A stretch of 64,000 nucleotides of DNA from Hansschlegelia zhihuaiae (lineage in GTDB: Bacteria > Pseudomonadota > Alphaproteobacteria > Rhizobiales > Methylopilaceae), in the NCBI RefSeq assembly GCF_004103825.1, contig NZ_RYFI01000001.1, forward strand, positions 26,405 to 90,404, given 5' to 3'. The position numbers and the translations under genes are program-made. Position 1 is the first letter of the stretch. Each line of letters begins with the position of its first letter. Below the pieces are notes generated by a model. It was given only the letters and a program-made list of their open reading frames with translations. It was not told the origin of the DNA and did no database searches. Below are positions 54,080 to 63,528 of the stretch, piece by piece.

Positions 54080-54093
54080 TCTGGCATGCCAGA
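54080..54093. promoter_or_regulatory. Perfect TCTGGCATGCCAGA palindrome in the pnt leader
   Basis: A 14-bp perfect dyad 87 bp upstream of the first gene of the pnt operon, in the gap after the ABC1 kinase gene. Shares its core with 48283-48296. Likely a regulator site; the protein is unknown. Confidence 0.55.
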
Positions 54094-54136
54094 TTTTGAA
54101 CGACATTCGACAGTATGAAAAATGAGGCGTTTTGGC

Positions 54137-55522
54137 TCAGGCGCCGGGATCGCCTTCGAGCGGATCGAGACCGACCTCGGCGAGGGCCGCGCGCTGGCGC
54201 CGGGCGACCTCGTCGACCGAGAAATCCGCCATCGCGTCCCGGAACAGTCGCGCGAAGTTCAGCTTCGCCGCGAGATGCAGGAAGACGCCGCCGAGGCCGA
54301 TCGCGGCGCGGTCCATGAAGACGAATTCGCGCGGCACGGTCACCGGTCCCTTGGTCTTCAGCTCCTGCGCGACCTGGAAGGCTTGGCGGCGGCCGTATTC
54401 GCCGGGCGACACGCCGTCCGCGATGGTGCGGACGCGGTCGTCGAGCAGCGGGCCGTAGATGAAGCGCGCCCAGATGTTCAGCACGTCGATGAGCTCGCGC
54501 TTCAGGCCCTTGAAGCCCCAGACCTCGTAGGCGTGCACGACGCGATCGTCGTCGCCGTCGCGCAGCCCCTCGTAGAGGTCCACCACCCCGCCCACGAAAC
54601 GCGGCGGGAAGACGCGGATGCAGCCATAGTCCAGCAGGTTGATGCCCTGCGGCTCGCCGCCGTCGAAGAAGGCGGCGTAATTGCCGAGATGTGGGTCGCC
54701 ATGGATCACGCCGTAACGCGAGAACGGCCGCCACCAGGCCTTGAACATCGCGACCGCGAGCCGGTTGCGGACCTCCAACGGCGCGGTCTTGAAGTCGAGC
54801 AGCTTGCGGCCCTCGAGCCAGTCGAGCGTCAGCAGCCTTCGGGTCGAGAGCTCCGGATGCACGGCCGGCACCCTGACCTCGGGCGTATCAGTGAGAATCA
54901 GGCGATAGAGCGCAGCGTTCTTGGCCTCGCGGCGATAGTCGAGCTCCTCCCGGATGCGCTCGCCGATCTCCTCGACGATCTGGCTGGTGTCGATCGAGGC
55001 GTCGAACCGGCGTCTTATGTCGAACAGCAGCCGGAGCTGGCCGAGATCGGCCTCCACGGCCGAGGCCATGTCGGGATATTGCAGCTTGACCGCGACCGGC
55101 GTTCCGTCCCGCGTGGTCGCGCGATGCACCTGCCCCAGCGAGGCGGCCGCAGCCGGCTCCTTCTCGAACGACCCGAACTTTTCGAGCCAGTCCGGCCCGA
55201 GCTCGGCGGCCATGCGCCGGCGCACGAAGCCGTAGCCCATCGGCGGCGCGTCGGACTGGAGCTGGGAGAGCTCCGCCGCGTATTCGGGCGGCAGCGCGTC
55301 CGGAATGGTCGCGAGCAGCTGCGCGACCTTCATGATCGGGCCCTTCAGCCCGCCGAGCGCGATCCGGAGGTCGGCGGCGCGCTGGTCGCGGCCGGCCGCG
55401 CGGCCGATCGACTGCGCATAGGCGATCCGCGCCGCCACCCCGCCGACATTGGCGCCGACGCGGGCGTAGCGCCCGACGCGGGCGGAGAGGCGGTTTCGTT
55501 CGAGATCGCGATCGGACGACAT
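54137..55522 (-). CDS. ABC1/UbiB-family atypical kinase
   Basis: 461 residues from the ATG at 55522; the open frame continuing upstream overlaps the methyltransferase gene. The family's conserved parts are GPIMKVAQLLATIPDALPPE, the alanine-rich loop AAASLGQVHRA, and the catalytic VIHGDPHLGNY. Two departures are visible: KVAQ instead of KxGQ, and DYG instead of DFG at LLDYGCIRVF. UbiB-like proteins support ubiquinone synthesis. A C-terminal helix of UbiB-type membrane anchors is not obvious. Confidence 0.92.
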   Translation of the reverse strand: MSSDRDLERNRLSARVGRYARVGANVGGVAARIAYAQSIGRAAGRDQRAADLRIALGGLKGPIMKVAQLLATIPDALPPEYAAELSQLQSDAPPMGYGFVRRRMAAELGPDWLEKFGSFEKEPAAAASLGQVHRATTRDGTPVAVKLQYPDMASAVEADLGQLRLLFDIRRRFDASIDTSQIVEEIGERIREELDYRREAKNAALYRLILTDTPEVRVPAVHPELSTRRLLTLDWLEGRKLLDFKTAPLEVRNRLAVAMFKAWWRPFSRYGVIHGDPHLGNYAAFFDGGEPQGINLLDYGCIRVFPPRFVGGVVDLYEGLRDGDDDRVVHAYEVWGFKGLKRELIDVLNIWARFIYGPLLDDRVRTIADGVSPGEYGRRQAFQVAQELKTKGPVTVPREFVFMDRAAIGLGGVFLHLAAKLNFARLFRDAMADFSVDEVARRQRAALAEVGLDPLEGDPGA

Positions 55523-55596
55523 GGCGCGTTTACGTCGGGCGCGCCGCGGCGCTTGACCAGAGGATGCGGCGATCACGCCTTCGAAGGGACAGACGC

Positions 55597-56244
55597 TCAG
55601 GCCTGCCTGGCCTTCCGAATCCGCACGATCTTGAAGAAGCCCGCGGGGAACACCGGCTGGACGTCGATCACCGACATGTCGCCGGTCTTGGCGGCCCAGG
55701 CTCGTAGTCGGCTCACCTTGAAGTCGGACGACCAGCCCATCCGGGCGACGATCGGCGCGATCGCGGTCTCGACCTTCATTGGGAAGCCGCCCTCCGCGCC
55801 CATCTTGGAGGCGATCACGATCTCGCCGCCGGGCTTCAGGACCCGGCGCATCTCGTCGAGCGCGCCTTCGGGATCCGGCACCAGCGTGATGACGAAGGGC
55901 ACTGTGACCGCGTCGAAGCTCGCATCCGGCAGGCCGAGCCGACAGGCGTCCATCGCGACGAGGCCGCGGACCTGGGAGAGGCCGAGGTCGCGGACCTTTT
56001 CGCGCGCCTTGGCCAACATGTGGACGGAAAGGTCGACGCCGACCACGCGGCAGCCGGCAGGGTAATAGCGGAGGACGAGGCCGGTCCCGACCCCGACCTC
56101 GAGGATGTCGGGCCCGCAGGCCGCCGCCGCGAGCGCGGCCTTGCGCTGCCCGTCGGCCAGCAGCCTGACATAGACCTTGTCGTAGATCGGGGCCCATTTC
56201 TCATAGGCGCGTTTCTGGCCCTCGAGATCGTACTGGACGCTCAC
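55597..56244 (-). CDS. SAM-dependent methyltransferase, PmtA-like
   Basis: 215 residues. Class I methyltransferase with [12 protein letters not shown] (motif I), [31 protein letters not shown] and [13 protein letters not shown]. The N-terminal [20 protein letters not shown] and the C-terminal pattern resemble the Rhodobacter-type phosphatidylethanolamine N-methyltransferase PmtA, so phosphatidylcholine synthesis is the best guess. Overlaps the mnmA stop by 4 bp, hence co-translated. Confidence 0.85.
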   Translation of the reverse strand: MSVQYDLEGQKRAYEKWAPIYDKVYVRLLADGQRKAALAAAACGPDILEVGVGTGLVLRYYPAGCRVVGVDLSVHMLAKAREKVRDLGLSQVRGLVAMDACRLGLPDASFDAVTVPFVITLVPDPEGALDEMRRVLKPGGEIVIASKMGAEGGFPMKVETAIAPIVARMGWSSDFKVSRLRAWAAKTGDMSVIDVQPVFPAGFFKIVRIRKARQA

Positions 56245-57449
56245 GCCGCCGCCTCGCTGACCCGTCCTTCGCGCGCCGCCTGAACGCGCGGCGCGGCCTT
56301 GATGGTCCCGCCGCCGAGCACGCGCTCGCCGGTCGCCTCGTCGTAAAGCGCGCAGGCCTGGCCCGGCGCGACGCCGGCTTCGCCCTCGACCAGCTCGACC
56401 GCCGCCTCGCGGCTCCCAAGTGGACGGATGACGGCGGGCGCCGCAGGCCGCGTCGAACGCACCTTGGCGCGGACCGCGAGGCCTTCGGGACCAATGTCTT
56501 CCAGCGCCCCCTCGCCGAGCCAGTTGAGGTCGCGGATCACGATCCGCCGCACGCCGAGCGCTTCGCGCGGTCCCACCACCAGCGTACGGGACGCGGCGTC
56601 GACCTTGAGAACGTAGAGCGGCACCCCGCCCGCGAGCCCGAGCCCGCGGCGCTGGCCTACCGTGTAGCGGATGACGCCGTCGTGCCGGCCGATCTCGCGG
56701 CCGGACTGGTCGACGATCGGCCCCGGCTCGGCGGCGCCCGGCTTCAGCCGCTCGACGACGCTGGCGTAGCCGCCGGTCGGCACGAAACAGATATCCTGGC
56801 TGTCCGGCTTGTCGGCGACGGCGAGACGGAGTTCATGGGCAAGTTCGCGCGTCTCCGGCTTGCGCAGCCCACCGAGCGGAAAGCGCAGCATGGCGAGCTG
56901 CTCGGGCGTCGTGCCGTAAAGAAAATAGCTCTGATCGCGCGCCTCGTCCGCGGCGCGGAACAAGCCACGACCTCCGCCGGGCAGCGCCTCGGAGCGGACA
57001 TAGTGGCCCGTGGCGAGCGCCGCCGCGCCGAGATCCTTCGCCATGCCCAGCAGGTCGAGGAACTTGACCGTCTGGTTGCAGGCCACGCAGGGAATCGGGG
57101 TCTCGCCCTTCACGTAAGCCTCGGCGAAGGGCTCGATCACGGCCTCGCGGAAGCGCGCCTCGTAGTCGAGCACGTAATGCGGGATGCCGAGCCGCGCCGC
57201 GACGTCGCGCGCGTCGTGGATGTCGCGGCCCGCGCAGCAGGCGCCCTTGCGGGCGACCGCGGCGCCATGGTCGTAGAGCTGCAGCGTGACGCCGACGACG
57301 TCGTAGCCGGCGCGCTTCACGAGCCCAGCGACCACCGAGGAATCCACGCCGCCCGACATGGCCACCACCACGCGCGTCGCGGCGCGCGGTCCTGGAAGGT
57401 CGAGGTCGAGGTCGGCGCTCATGATGGCGGCTGCGGGGTTTTCACTCAT
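56241..57449 (-). CDS. mnmA: tRNA-specific 2-thiouridylase MnmA
   Basis: Adds sulfur to U34 of Lys, Glu and Gln tRNAs. 402 residues from the ATG at 57449; a Met at 57422 is a possible later start. PP-loop [14 protein letters not shown] near the N-terminus, the catalytic cysteines in [13 protein letters not shown] and SQDICFVP, and [19 protein letters not shown]. Nothing is missing from the family set. First gene of the mnmA-pmtA pair. Confidence 0.96.
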   Translation of the reverse strand: MSENPAAAIMSADLDLDLPGPRAATRVVVAMSGGVDSSVVAGLVKRAGYDVVGVTLQLYDHGAAVARKGACCAGRDIHDARDVAARLGIPHYVLDYEARFREAVIEPFAEAYVKGETPIPCVACNQTVKFLDLLGMAKDLGAAALATGHYVRSEALPGGGRGLFRAADEARDQSYFLYGTTPEQLAMLRFPLGGLRKPETRELAHELRLAVADKPDSQDICFVPTGGYASVVERLKPGAAEPGPIVDQSGREIGRHDGVIRYTVGQRRGLGLAGGVPLYVLKVDAASRTLVVGPREALGVRRIVIRDLNWLGEGALEDIGPEGLAVRAKVRSTRPAAPAVIRPLGSREAAVELVEGEAGVAPGQACALYDEATGERVLGGGTIKAAPRVQAAREGRVSEAAA

Positions 57450-57503
57450 TGTCGGGACGCGCGGTTCTAGCCCGAGAAGCCCTATGATGAAAGCGCCGCC
57501 CTT

Positions 57504-57619
57504 ATGTCCCGGCCCTGAGCCGGAACCCATTCGGCTCCGCGGGCGAAGGGAGCGCTTCCAATGCAGAGCTCTTCATCCATGGGCCGCGCTGGATGGGTCC
57601 CGGCTCAAGGCCGGGACAT
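57504..57619. repeat. Intergenic palindromic repeat, family C copy 2
   Basis: Imperfect arms (57504-57531 with about 57592-57619) related to the perfect copy at 36903-37021: gtcccggccctgagccggaa and ggtcccggctcaaggccggg. Lies between flgD and mnmA. Confidence 0.85.
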
Positions 57620-57631
57620 CGGCGCGCGTGT

Positions 57632-58306
57632 TCAGCTCGCCGGGACCGCCTTGACGGACTTCAGCGCGCCGAGCGGCACGCGCATGTCGCCGATCAGCAG
57701 CACCGCCTGGCCGGTCGAGAGGTCGACGCCGTCGACGACGCCCGACACCTCGGAGGTCACGTCCACGAGGTTGCCGGCGACGTTCCGCGCCTCGATCGAG
57801 AGCGTGTAGAGCCCCTCGGCACCGCGCGAGCCGTCGGTCTTCTTGCCGTCCCACTCGAAGCTCTGGTCGCCATAGGCGAGGTCGACGTCCCGCTGGTAGA
57901 CGACCGCGCCGTTCGAATCCCGCACCGTCACCGTGCCGGTCACGCCGTCGGCGGGCGAGGTCAGCTTCCAGGTCGCCTTGCCGTCGTCGAGCATGGCGGT
58001 GTCGCCGAAGGCGGTGATCGAGCGGCCGACGAGCCCGAGCGCCGTGCCGGCCTGGCTCGTCTGATTGGCGGCGAGCAGCGCCGTCAGCGTGTCGTTGGTC
58101 TTGAGCTGCTGCTCGACGCCCGCGAACTGCACCAGCTGCTGGGTGAACTGGTTGGTGTCGAGCGGGTCGAGCGGGTTCTGGTTCCTGAGCTGGGTGGTGA
58201 GCAGCGTCAGAAAGGTCTGGAAATTGCTGGCGAGCGTCGCGCCGGTGGACGATCCGGAGTTCGCCGTCGCGTTCGTGGTGACGCCTGCGAGGCCATCGAC
58301 CGCCAT
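57632..58306 (-). CDS. flgD: Flagellar hook capping protein FlgD
   Basis: 224 residues. N-terminal TLASNFQTFLTLLTTQLRNQ, NPLDPLDTNQFTQQLVQFAG and VEQQL are the FlgD scaffold signature. The C-terminal beta-domain (TWKLTSPADGVTGTVTVRDS) is complete. It forms a cap at the growing hook. 12 bp downstream of fliK on the same strand. Confidence 0.95.
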   Translation of the reverse strand: MAVDGLAGVTTNATANSGSSTGATLASNFQTFLTLLTTQLRNQNPLDPLDTNQFTQQLVQFAGVEQQLKTNDTLTALLAANQTSQAGTALGLVGRSITAFGDTAMLDDGKATWKLTSPADGVTGTVTVRDSNGAVVYQRDVDLAYGDQSFEWDGKKTDGSRGAEGLYTLSIEARNVAGNLVDVTSEVSGVVDGVDLSTGQAVLLIGDMRVPLGALKSVKAVPAS

Positions 58307-58318
58307 CGCCCTCTCCTC

Positions 58319-59998
58319 TCAGACCGTCATGTCGACGCCGCCGGCGCCATGGCGCGCGGGGCGGCGATAGGGTTCGGCCGCCGCGGCGGCCGGTTCATCG
58401 GCGGATTCCGGCGAGCCCGCGGCCGTCGCGGTCGGCTCGGGCGCCTGCCACGTGTCGCGGCGACCGTCGCGGAGCTGGAAGGCGAGCCCGCCCTGCCCGA
58501 GCTGGAAGCCCGCCTGCTCGAGCTGCCGGGCGAGGTCGCGGGCGTCCTGGCGCAGCAGGTCGAGGGTTTCGGGCCGGTCGACGATCAGGCGCGTCGCGAG
58601 CCGCCCGTCATGGCCGATGTCGAGACGCACATCGATGCGGCCAAGCTCCACGGGGTCGAGCCTGACCTCGAAGCGCGTGCGCCGCGCGCCGGCGGCCGAG
58701 GCCAGCTGGGAGACGACCTGCGTCGCCGCTTGGGCGGCGAGCGGCGCGGTCTGGCTCTGCTGGGCGGACGGCGCGGAGCCCTGCGGGTTCGCGGGGGTCG
58801 AGGCGGCGGCCTGGGCCGGCGACGACGAGGCCCGGTCCTGCGCAGGGGCGGACGGCTTGTCTGCACTGGCCTCGTCCGCCGGCTCACGCGGCCCGCTCGG
58901 CGCTTCGGCGGCGTCAGCCCGCCCGGCGCCGTGCGCCGATGCGGTCGGCTTGGCGTCTCCGGCCGAGGCGGACGAGGAGGCGTCGCCCTCCCCTTCCTTC
59001 GCCTTTGCGGTCGCCGCGCCGCCCGTCGCCGGCGGCTTCGGCGCAGTCGGGGCGGCAAGCGCGGTCGTCTTGGGATCCTGGACGGCGGCCGCGACGTCGC
59101 GGGCCGCGGTCTTCGCCGCGACCGCAGCCTCGCCGTCGGCCGAGGCGCCGGCGTCCGTGGCGCCATCGGTCTTCGGCGCAGCGCTCGTTCCATCCCGATC
59201 GACAGCGTCACGGACGGACGCCGATTTCCGGAGGCCTGGCGCCTCCGGCTGAGCGTCTGACGGCTGCTGGATGGAGCTGTTTGGGGCGGCCGCCGGCATG
59301 ACGGCTCCGACCACGGAAACGGCGCCGCCAAACGGCGGCGGGGCGGCCGCCTGGGTGGAGGCCGGCGTTTGCGCCGAAGCGCCGGTCTGCGTTCCTCCGG
59401 ACGAGGCGGCGCCAGCCGCCTGAGAGGCCGGAGTCTCGGCGGACGTCGCTGGCTTCGCGCCCGACAATGTCGGCGCTGCCTCGGACGGCTCTGTCTGAGC
59501 AACCCGCGGGCTCTCCTGGGAGACGATCTCCCCCGACGGCGCGGGGGCGGACGGCGCGGGTCGCATGAACGCCGACGCATCGGGGACCGCGGCCGGGATT
59601 TCAGCGGTTGGCTCTCCGACGGTCTCGGACAAGGCGGCCGCGGCCTGCAGCGCAGCCGGGACGGGAACGAACGCCGCCGCGACCGAGACGACGCCGGCCG
59701 ACCCGAACGAGACGTCGGTCTCGCGGCCTGTCTCCTCATCGGCCACGCCGTCGCTCGCCGCGAGCTCGCCTTGGATCGCCGCCGCGCCGGCGCCGCCTCG
59801 TCCGGACGCCGCGGGGCCCGCGAACGGACCGGCCGCGGTCCGGGCCGCAGGAAATGGAATCGCCGGGCCGCCCGGCGCGGGTCCCGCCGCCGCCTCGCCC
59901 AGCAACGCCGCGAAGCCCTCCCCCTCGCCCGCCTCGCGCGCGACGCCGGGCAGGGCCGCCGCGAGGCTGACGGCGAGAGTCGCGGCGATGGCTGTCAT
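58319..59998 (-). CDS. fliK: Flagellar hook-length control protein FliK
   Basis: 559 residues from the ATG at 59998. A long alanine-, proline- and glutamine-rich middle (about 60-430) is followed by the conserved C-terminal domain (RFEVRLDPVELGRIDVRLDI; LARQLEQAGFQLGQGGLAFQ). Measures hook length and switches export specificity. The open frame extends upstream to 60133, but the sigma-54 promoter at 60039-60054 falls inside that extension, which supports 59998 as the start. Confidence 0.88.
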   Translation of the reverse strand: MTAIAATLAVSLAAALPGVAREAGEGEGFAALLGEAAAGPAPGGPAIPFPAARTAAGPFAGPAASGRGGAGAAAIQGELAASDGVADEETGRETDVSFGSAGVVSVAAAFVPVPAALQAAAALSETVGEPTAEIPAAVPDASAFMRPAPSAPAPSGEIVSQESPRVAQTEPSEAAPTLSGAKPATSAETPASQAAGAASSGGTQTGASAQTPASTQAAAPPPFGGAVSVVGAVMPAAAPNSSIQQPSDAQPEAPGLRKSASVRDAVDRDGTSAAPKTDGATDAGASADGEAAVAAKTAARDVAAAVQDPKTTALAAPTAPKPPATGGAATAKAKEGEGDASSSASAGDAKPTASAHGAGRADAAEAPSGPREPADEASADKPSAPAQDRASSSPAQAAASTPANPQGSAPSAQQSQTAPLAAQAATQVVSQLASAAGARRTRFEVRLDPVELGRIDVRLDIGHDGRLATRLIVDRPETLDLLRQDARDLARQLEQAGFQLGQGGLAFQLRDGRRDTWQAPEPTATAAGSPESADEPAAAAAEPYRRPARHGAGGVDMTV

Positions 59999-60038
59999 GG
60001 GGACGTCCGGAACGCGAGACGGGAGACCGGACAGGACG

Positions 60039-60054
60039 AGCAAGCGACGTGCCA
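60039..60054 (-). promoter_or_regulatory. Sigma-54 promoter of fliK-flgD
   Basis: Minus strand: TGGCACG-TCGC-TTGCT, a perfect match to the RpoN consensus TGGCACG-N4-TTGCW, 41 bp upstream of the fliK ATG. In Caulobacter, hook genes of this class depend on sigma-54 and FlbD. Confidence 0.88.
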
Positions 60055-60243
60055 CGCAGGCTGCGCCCTGAACCCCTGATTCCTCAACGGTCTTCGGGGC
60101 GCGGCGCCCGGCGTTTTCTGCCTGTCCCGGCAAATCCTGCCGGCCCCGCGAGGTATCGACCTAGGGCAAAAGGAAAAGGTTTCGTTAGTATTTGAATTAC
60201 TGGTTTTTAACCTTTGGGAACCCGCAGAAATCAGCGAATTCGC

Positions 60244-60258
60244 TTAGTCAAATGTTAA
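60244..60258 (+). promoter_or_regulatory. CtrA box upstream of sciP
   Basis: TTAG-TCAAATG-TTAA matches the CtrA consensus TTAA-N7-TTAA at seven of eight positions, 52 bp before the sciP start. More half-sites (TTAG at 60185, TTAC at 60197, TTAA at 60207) stand just upstream in an unusually AT-rich stretch (about 60180-60260). Confidence 0.65.
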
Positions 60259-60309
60259 ATGACGGCTCGTAACGTCTCATCCAACGGTTATTCGCGTGTG
60301 AGAGTACCT

Positions 60310-60585
60310 ATGAGCGAAATGCCTCGCGGACGAACCAAATATGTGATCGGCCCCGACGGCAGTCCGTTGACCATTGCGGATTTGCCGCCGTCCGACACGA
60401 AGCGCTGGGTCATCCGCCGCAAAGCAGAGGTCGTGGCCGCCGTTCGGGGCGGGCTGCTCAGCCTCGAAGAGGCGTGCACGCGCTACACGCTCACCGTCGA
60501 GGAGTTCCTGTCGTGGCAGGCCTCGATCGATCGTCACGGCCTCGCCGGCCTGCGGACCACCCGCATCCAGCAGTATCGCGCCTGA
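60310..60585 (+). CDS. sciP: CtrA inhibitor SciP (DUF1153)
   Basis: 91 residues. TKYVIGPDGSPLTIADLPPS, RWVIRRKAEVVAAVRGGLLS and EEFLSWQASIDRHGLAGLR match SciP throughout. In Caulobacter, SciP binds CtrA at its target promoters and blocks transcription. Start at 60310 chosen by similarity; the ATG at 60259 would fall directly after the CtrA box. The position between fliK and fliF fits a role in timing flagellar genes. Confidence 0.92.
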   Translation: MSEMPRGRTKYVIGPDGSPLTIADLPPSDTKRWVIRRKAEVVAAVRGGLLSLEEACTRYTLTVEEFLSWQASIDRHGLAGLRTTRIQQYRA

Positions 60586-60665
60586 CCACGATAAGACTTC
60601 CGTAAGGCTTTCCGCGCCGGCCCTCGTGGCCGGCGTCGCCGTTTCGGGGCCCGCCGCCGCCCGAG

Positions 60666-60680
60666 TTAACGAGCCGTTTA
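60666..60680 (+). promoter_or_regulatory. Candidate CtrA box upstream of fliF
   Basis: TTAA-CGAGCCG-TTTA, seven of eight consensus bases at the correct spacing, 89 bp before the fliF start. The 183-bp gap also holds an 8-bp GC hairpin at 60615-60635. Confidence 0.6.
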
Positions 60681-60768
60681 CCATAGACCGGGCAATTCTT
60701 GCCGGGCGGAGCGGTCCGTCACGCCGCGCCGCTTCGGGGGTCGTGGCGGGGTCGGTCGGCAGGTCTCG

Positions 60769-62448
60769 GTGGCAAGTCTCGCGCAGTTTCTGAGATCGTT
60801 CGGGGCCGGACGCCTCGCCGCGATGGGCGTGGTGACGCTCGCGCTGGTCGGCTTCTTCGCCTTCGTCATCGTGCGCTTCACCGCGCCCACGATGGTCCCG
60901 CTGTTCTCCGACCTCTCGCTCCAGGACTCGGCCGCCGTGGTCAAGGAGCTCGAGAGCCAGAACGTGCCCTACGAGCTCCGCCAGGACGGCGCCGGAATCC
61001 TCGTCTCGAAGGACGACGTCGCGAGGCTGCGCATGCGGCTCGCGGAGCAGCGCCTGCCGGCGGGCGGCGGCGTCGGCTGGGAGATCTTCGACAAGGGCGA
61101 CGGGTTCTCGTCCACGAGCTTCGTCCAGAACGTCAACCATCTGCGCGCGCTCGAAGGCGAGATCGCGCGCTCGATCAAGTCGCTCGACCGCGTCGCCTCG
61201 GCGCGCGTCCACCTCGTCGTGCCGGAGCGGCCGCTGTTCACCCGCGACGCGCCGCAGCCCTCCGCCTCGATCGTGATCCGCGCCCGCGGCGAGCTCGGCC
61301 AGGGCGAGGTGCGCGCCATCCGTCATCTGGTCGCCTCCGCGGTGCAGGGCCTGAAGCCCGAAAAGGTCTCGCTGGTCGACGAGGGCGGCCGGCTGCTCGC
61401 CGACGGCGCCGAGAGCGAGGACCAGGCCGGCGCGCTGGGCGAGGAGCGCACGGTCGCGCTCGAAAAGCGGCTGCGCGAGCGGGTCGAGGCGATCGTCGGC
61501 CGGGTCGTGGGCGCCGACCGCGCCCGCGTCGAGGTGCGGGCCGAGATCGACCGCATGCGTTCGACCCAGACCTCCGACACCTTCGATCCCGAAAGCCGCG
61601 TGGCGCGCTCGACCCAGACCCGCGAGGAGAACTCGCAGTCGAGCGAGCCGGCCGATCCGGGCGTCAGCGTCGCGAACCAGCTGCCGAACGCGAACCAGCC
61701 GCCGGCCGGCGCGCAGGGTCCCAAGGAAGCCGCGAACAAGAACGAGGAGGTCGTCAATTACGAGATCTCCCGCGTCACCCGCACCGAGACGCAGGACGGC
61801 GGCCGCGTGAAGCGCCTGTCGGTCGCGGTGCTGGTCGACGGCGTCTACAGCCGCGCCCAGAACGGCGACATGGCCTATGCGCCGCGTCCCCAGGAGGAGC
61901 TCGACCGGATCGGCGCCCTGGTGCGTGCGGGCGTCGGCTTCGACCAATCCCGCGGCGACACGGTCGAGATCGTCAATCTGCGCTTCGCCGACCTGCCGGG
62001 CGCGACCGCTGGCGACGCCGGCCAGGACAGCTGGTTCGACGTCAGCCGCGCCGACATCATGCGGGCGGTGGAGCTCGGGGTCCTGGCGCTGCTGTCGCTG
62101 CTCGTGCTGCTGTTCGTGGTGCGCCCGCTGATGCGCAAGGCGCTCGGGGTAGATGCGCCGGCGTCGTCGGCGCTCGTGGCGGGCGCCGATCCGGCCGGCG
62201 GCGTCGACGGCGCGGACGGTGAATCGATCGGCGAAGGCGCGGCGACGGCCTCCGGCCAGCGCGTCCTCCAGCATGTCGAGGTCGAGCCCATCGTCATCGG
62301 CGCCGACGGGGTCGGCCGCAAGCTCGCGGTCGCGCAGGTCGCGGGCAAGATCAAGGCCGAGTCGGTGGAGAAGATCGGCGATCTAGTGCGCAACAATCCG
62401 CTCGAGAGCGCGAATCTGATTCGCCAGTGGATGCAGGACCCGGCGTAA
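60769..62448 (+). CDS. fliF: Flagellar M-ring protein FliF
   Basis: 559 residues from a GTG start. A transmembrane helix near residue 20-40 (MGVVTLALVGFFAFVIVRF), the ring-building motifs (SALASARVHLVVPE-like VASARVHLVVPERPLF, SASIVIRARGELGQGEV, VSLVDEGGRLLADG), a variable loop, and a second helix near 430-450 (LGVLALLSLLVLLFVVRPLM). The C-terminal tail binds FliG. First gene of fliF-fliG-fliH. Confidence 0.96.
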   Translation: MASLAQFLRSFGAGRLAAMGVVTLALVGFFAFVIVRFTAPTMVPLFSDLSLQDSAAVVKELESQNVPYELRQDGAGILVSKDDVARLRMRLAEQRLPAGGGVGWEIFDKGDGFSSTSFVQNVNHLRALEGEIARSIKSLDRVASARVHLVVPERPLFTRDAPQPSASIVIRARGELGQGEVRAIRHLVASAVQGLKPEKVSLVDEGGRLLADGAESEDQAGALGEERTVALEKRLRERVEAIVGRVVGADRARVEVRAEIDRMRSTQTSDTFDPESRVARSTQTREENSQSSEPADPGVSVANQLPNANQPPAGAQGPKEAANKNEEVVNYEISRVTRTETQDGGRVKRLSVAVLVDGVYSRAQNGDMAYAPRPQEELDRIGALVRAGVGFDQSRGDTVEIVNLRFADLPGATAGDAGQDSWFDVSRADIMRAVELGVLALLSLLVLLFVVRPLMRKALGVDAPASSALVAGADPAGGVDGADGESIGEGAATASGQRVLQHVEVEPIVIGADGVGRKLAVAQVAGKIKAESVEKIGDLVRNNPLESANLIRQWMQDPA

Positions 62449-62451
62449 CCC

Positions 62452-63501
62452 ATGGCGGCGAACGAGCAGCAAACCGCCCTCCTGGCCCAGCGCCTCGCGA
62501 AGAATCGCGCGCTGACCGGGGTCGAGCGCGCCGCCGTCGTCATGTTCGCGCTCGGCGACGTCCACGGCGCGCCGGTCTGGGACCAGCTCGACGATCTCGA
62601 GATCCGCGAGCTGTCGGCCGCGATGTCGTCGCTCGGACCGGTCGCCCCCGAAACGGTCGACGACCTGCTGATCGACTTCGTGTCGCGCATGTCGGCGACG
62701 GGCGCGCTGAACGGCAATGTCGAGTCGACCGAGCGCCTGCTCGCCTCGCTGCTGCCGAAGGACCGGGTCGGCCAGATCATGGAGGAGATCCGCGGGCCGG
62801 CCGGCCGCACGATGTGGGAGAAGCTCTCCAACGTGCAGGAGAACGTCCTCGCCAACTACCTGAAGAACGAATACCCGCAGACGGTCGCGGTGGTGCTGTC
62901 CAAGCTGCGCGCCGAACAGGCCGCGCGCGTGCTCGCCATCCTGCCGGAAGACTACGCGCTCGACGTCGTGCGCCGCATGCTCGCTCTGGAGTCGGTGCAG
63001 AAGGACATCCTCGAGCGCATCGAGAAGACGCTCAAGACCGAGTTCATGGCCGGCCTGTCGCAGTCCTCGCGGCGCGACGCGCATGAGCAGATGGCCGAGA
63101 TCTTCAACTCCTTCGACCGCCAGACCGAGACGCGTTTCCTGTCGAAGCTCGAGGAGGCCGCGAAGGAAAGCGCCGACCGCATCAAGCAGCTGATGTTCAC
63201 CTTCGACGACCTCGCGAAGCTCGATTCCGCCGGCATCCAGACCCTGCTGCAGGAGGCGCCGCGCGACCGTCTCGCCGTCGCTCTGAAGGGCGCCAGCCTG
63301 TCGATGCGCGAATTCATGATGAGCAACATGTCGAGCCGGGCGGCCAAGATGCTGACCGACGACATCGAGGACATGGGGCCGGTGCGCCTGCGCGACGTCG
63401 ACGAGGCCCAGGCCGGCCTCGTCGGGCTCGCCAAGGATCTGGCGGCCGCCGGCAAGCTCGCGATCTCCAAGAGCAAGGGGGAGGACGAGCTTGTCTATTG
63501 A
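62452..63501 (+). CDS. fliG: Flagellar motor switch protein FliG
   Basis: 349 residues, 3 bp after fliF. Middle domain [20 protein letters not shown] (EYPQ in place of the usual EHPQ) and C-terminal domain [19 protein letters not shown] with the charged residues used for torque generation ([20 protein letters not shown]). Part of the C-ring; contacts MotA and FliF. Confidence 0.96.
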   Translation: MAANEQQTALLAQRLAKNRALTGVERAAVVMFALGDVHGAPVWDQLDDLEIRELSAAMSSLGPVAPETVDDLLIDFVSRMSATGALNGNVESTERLLASLLPKDRVGQIMEEIRGPAGRTMWEKLSNVQENVLANYLKNEYPQTVAVVLSKLRAEQAARVLAILPEDYALDVVRRMLALESVQKDILERIEKTLKTEFMAGLSQSSRRDAHEQMAEIFNSFDRQTETRFLSKLEEAAKESADRIKQLMFTFDDLAKLDSAGIQTLLQEAPRDRLAVALKGASLSMREFMMSNMSSRAAKMLTDDIEDMGPVRLRDVDEAQAGLVGLAKDLAAAGKLAISKSKGEDELVY

Positions 63502-63528
63502 GGCCTCGCAGCCGTCGCGGGGGCGCGC

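Noticed and set aside
58319..60133. A 604-residue FliK
   Set aside because: The extension contains the sigma-54 promoter and would start upstream of the transcript.
60259..60585. A 108-residue SciP starting at 60259
   Set aside because: The ATG would directly follow the CtrA box with no room for a leader or ribosome site; similarity starts after 60310.
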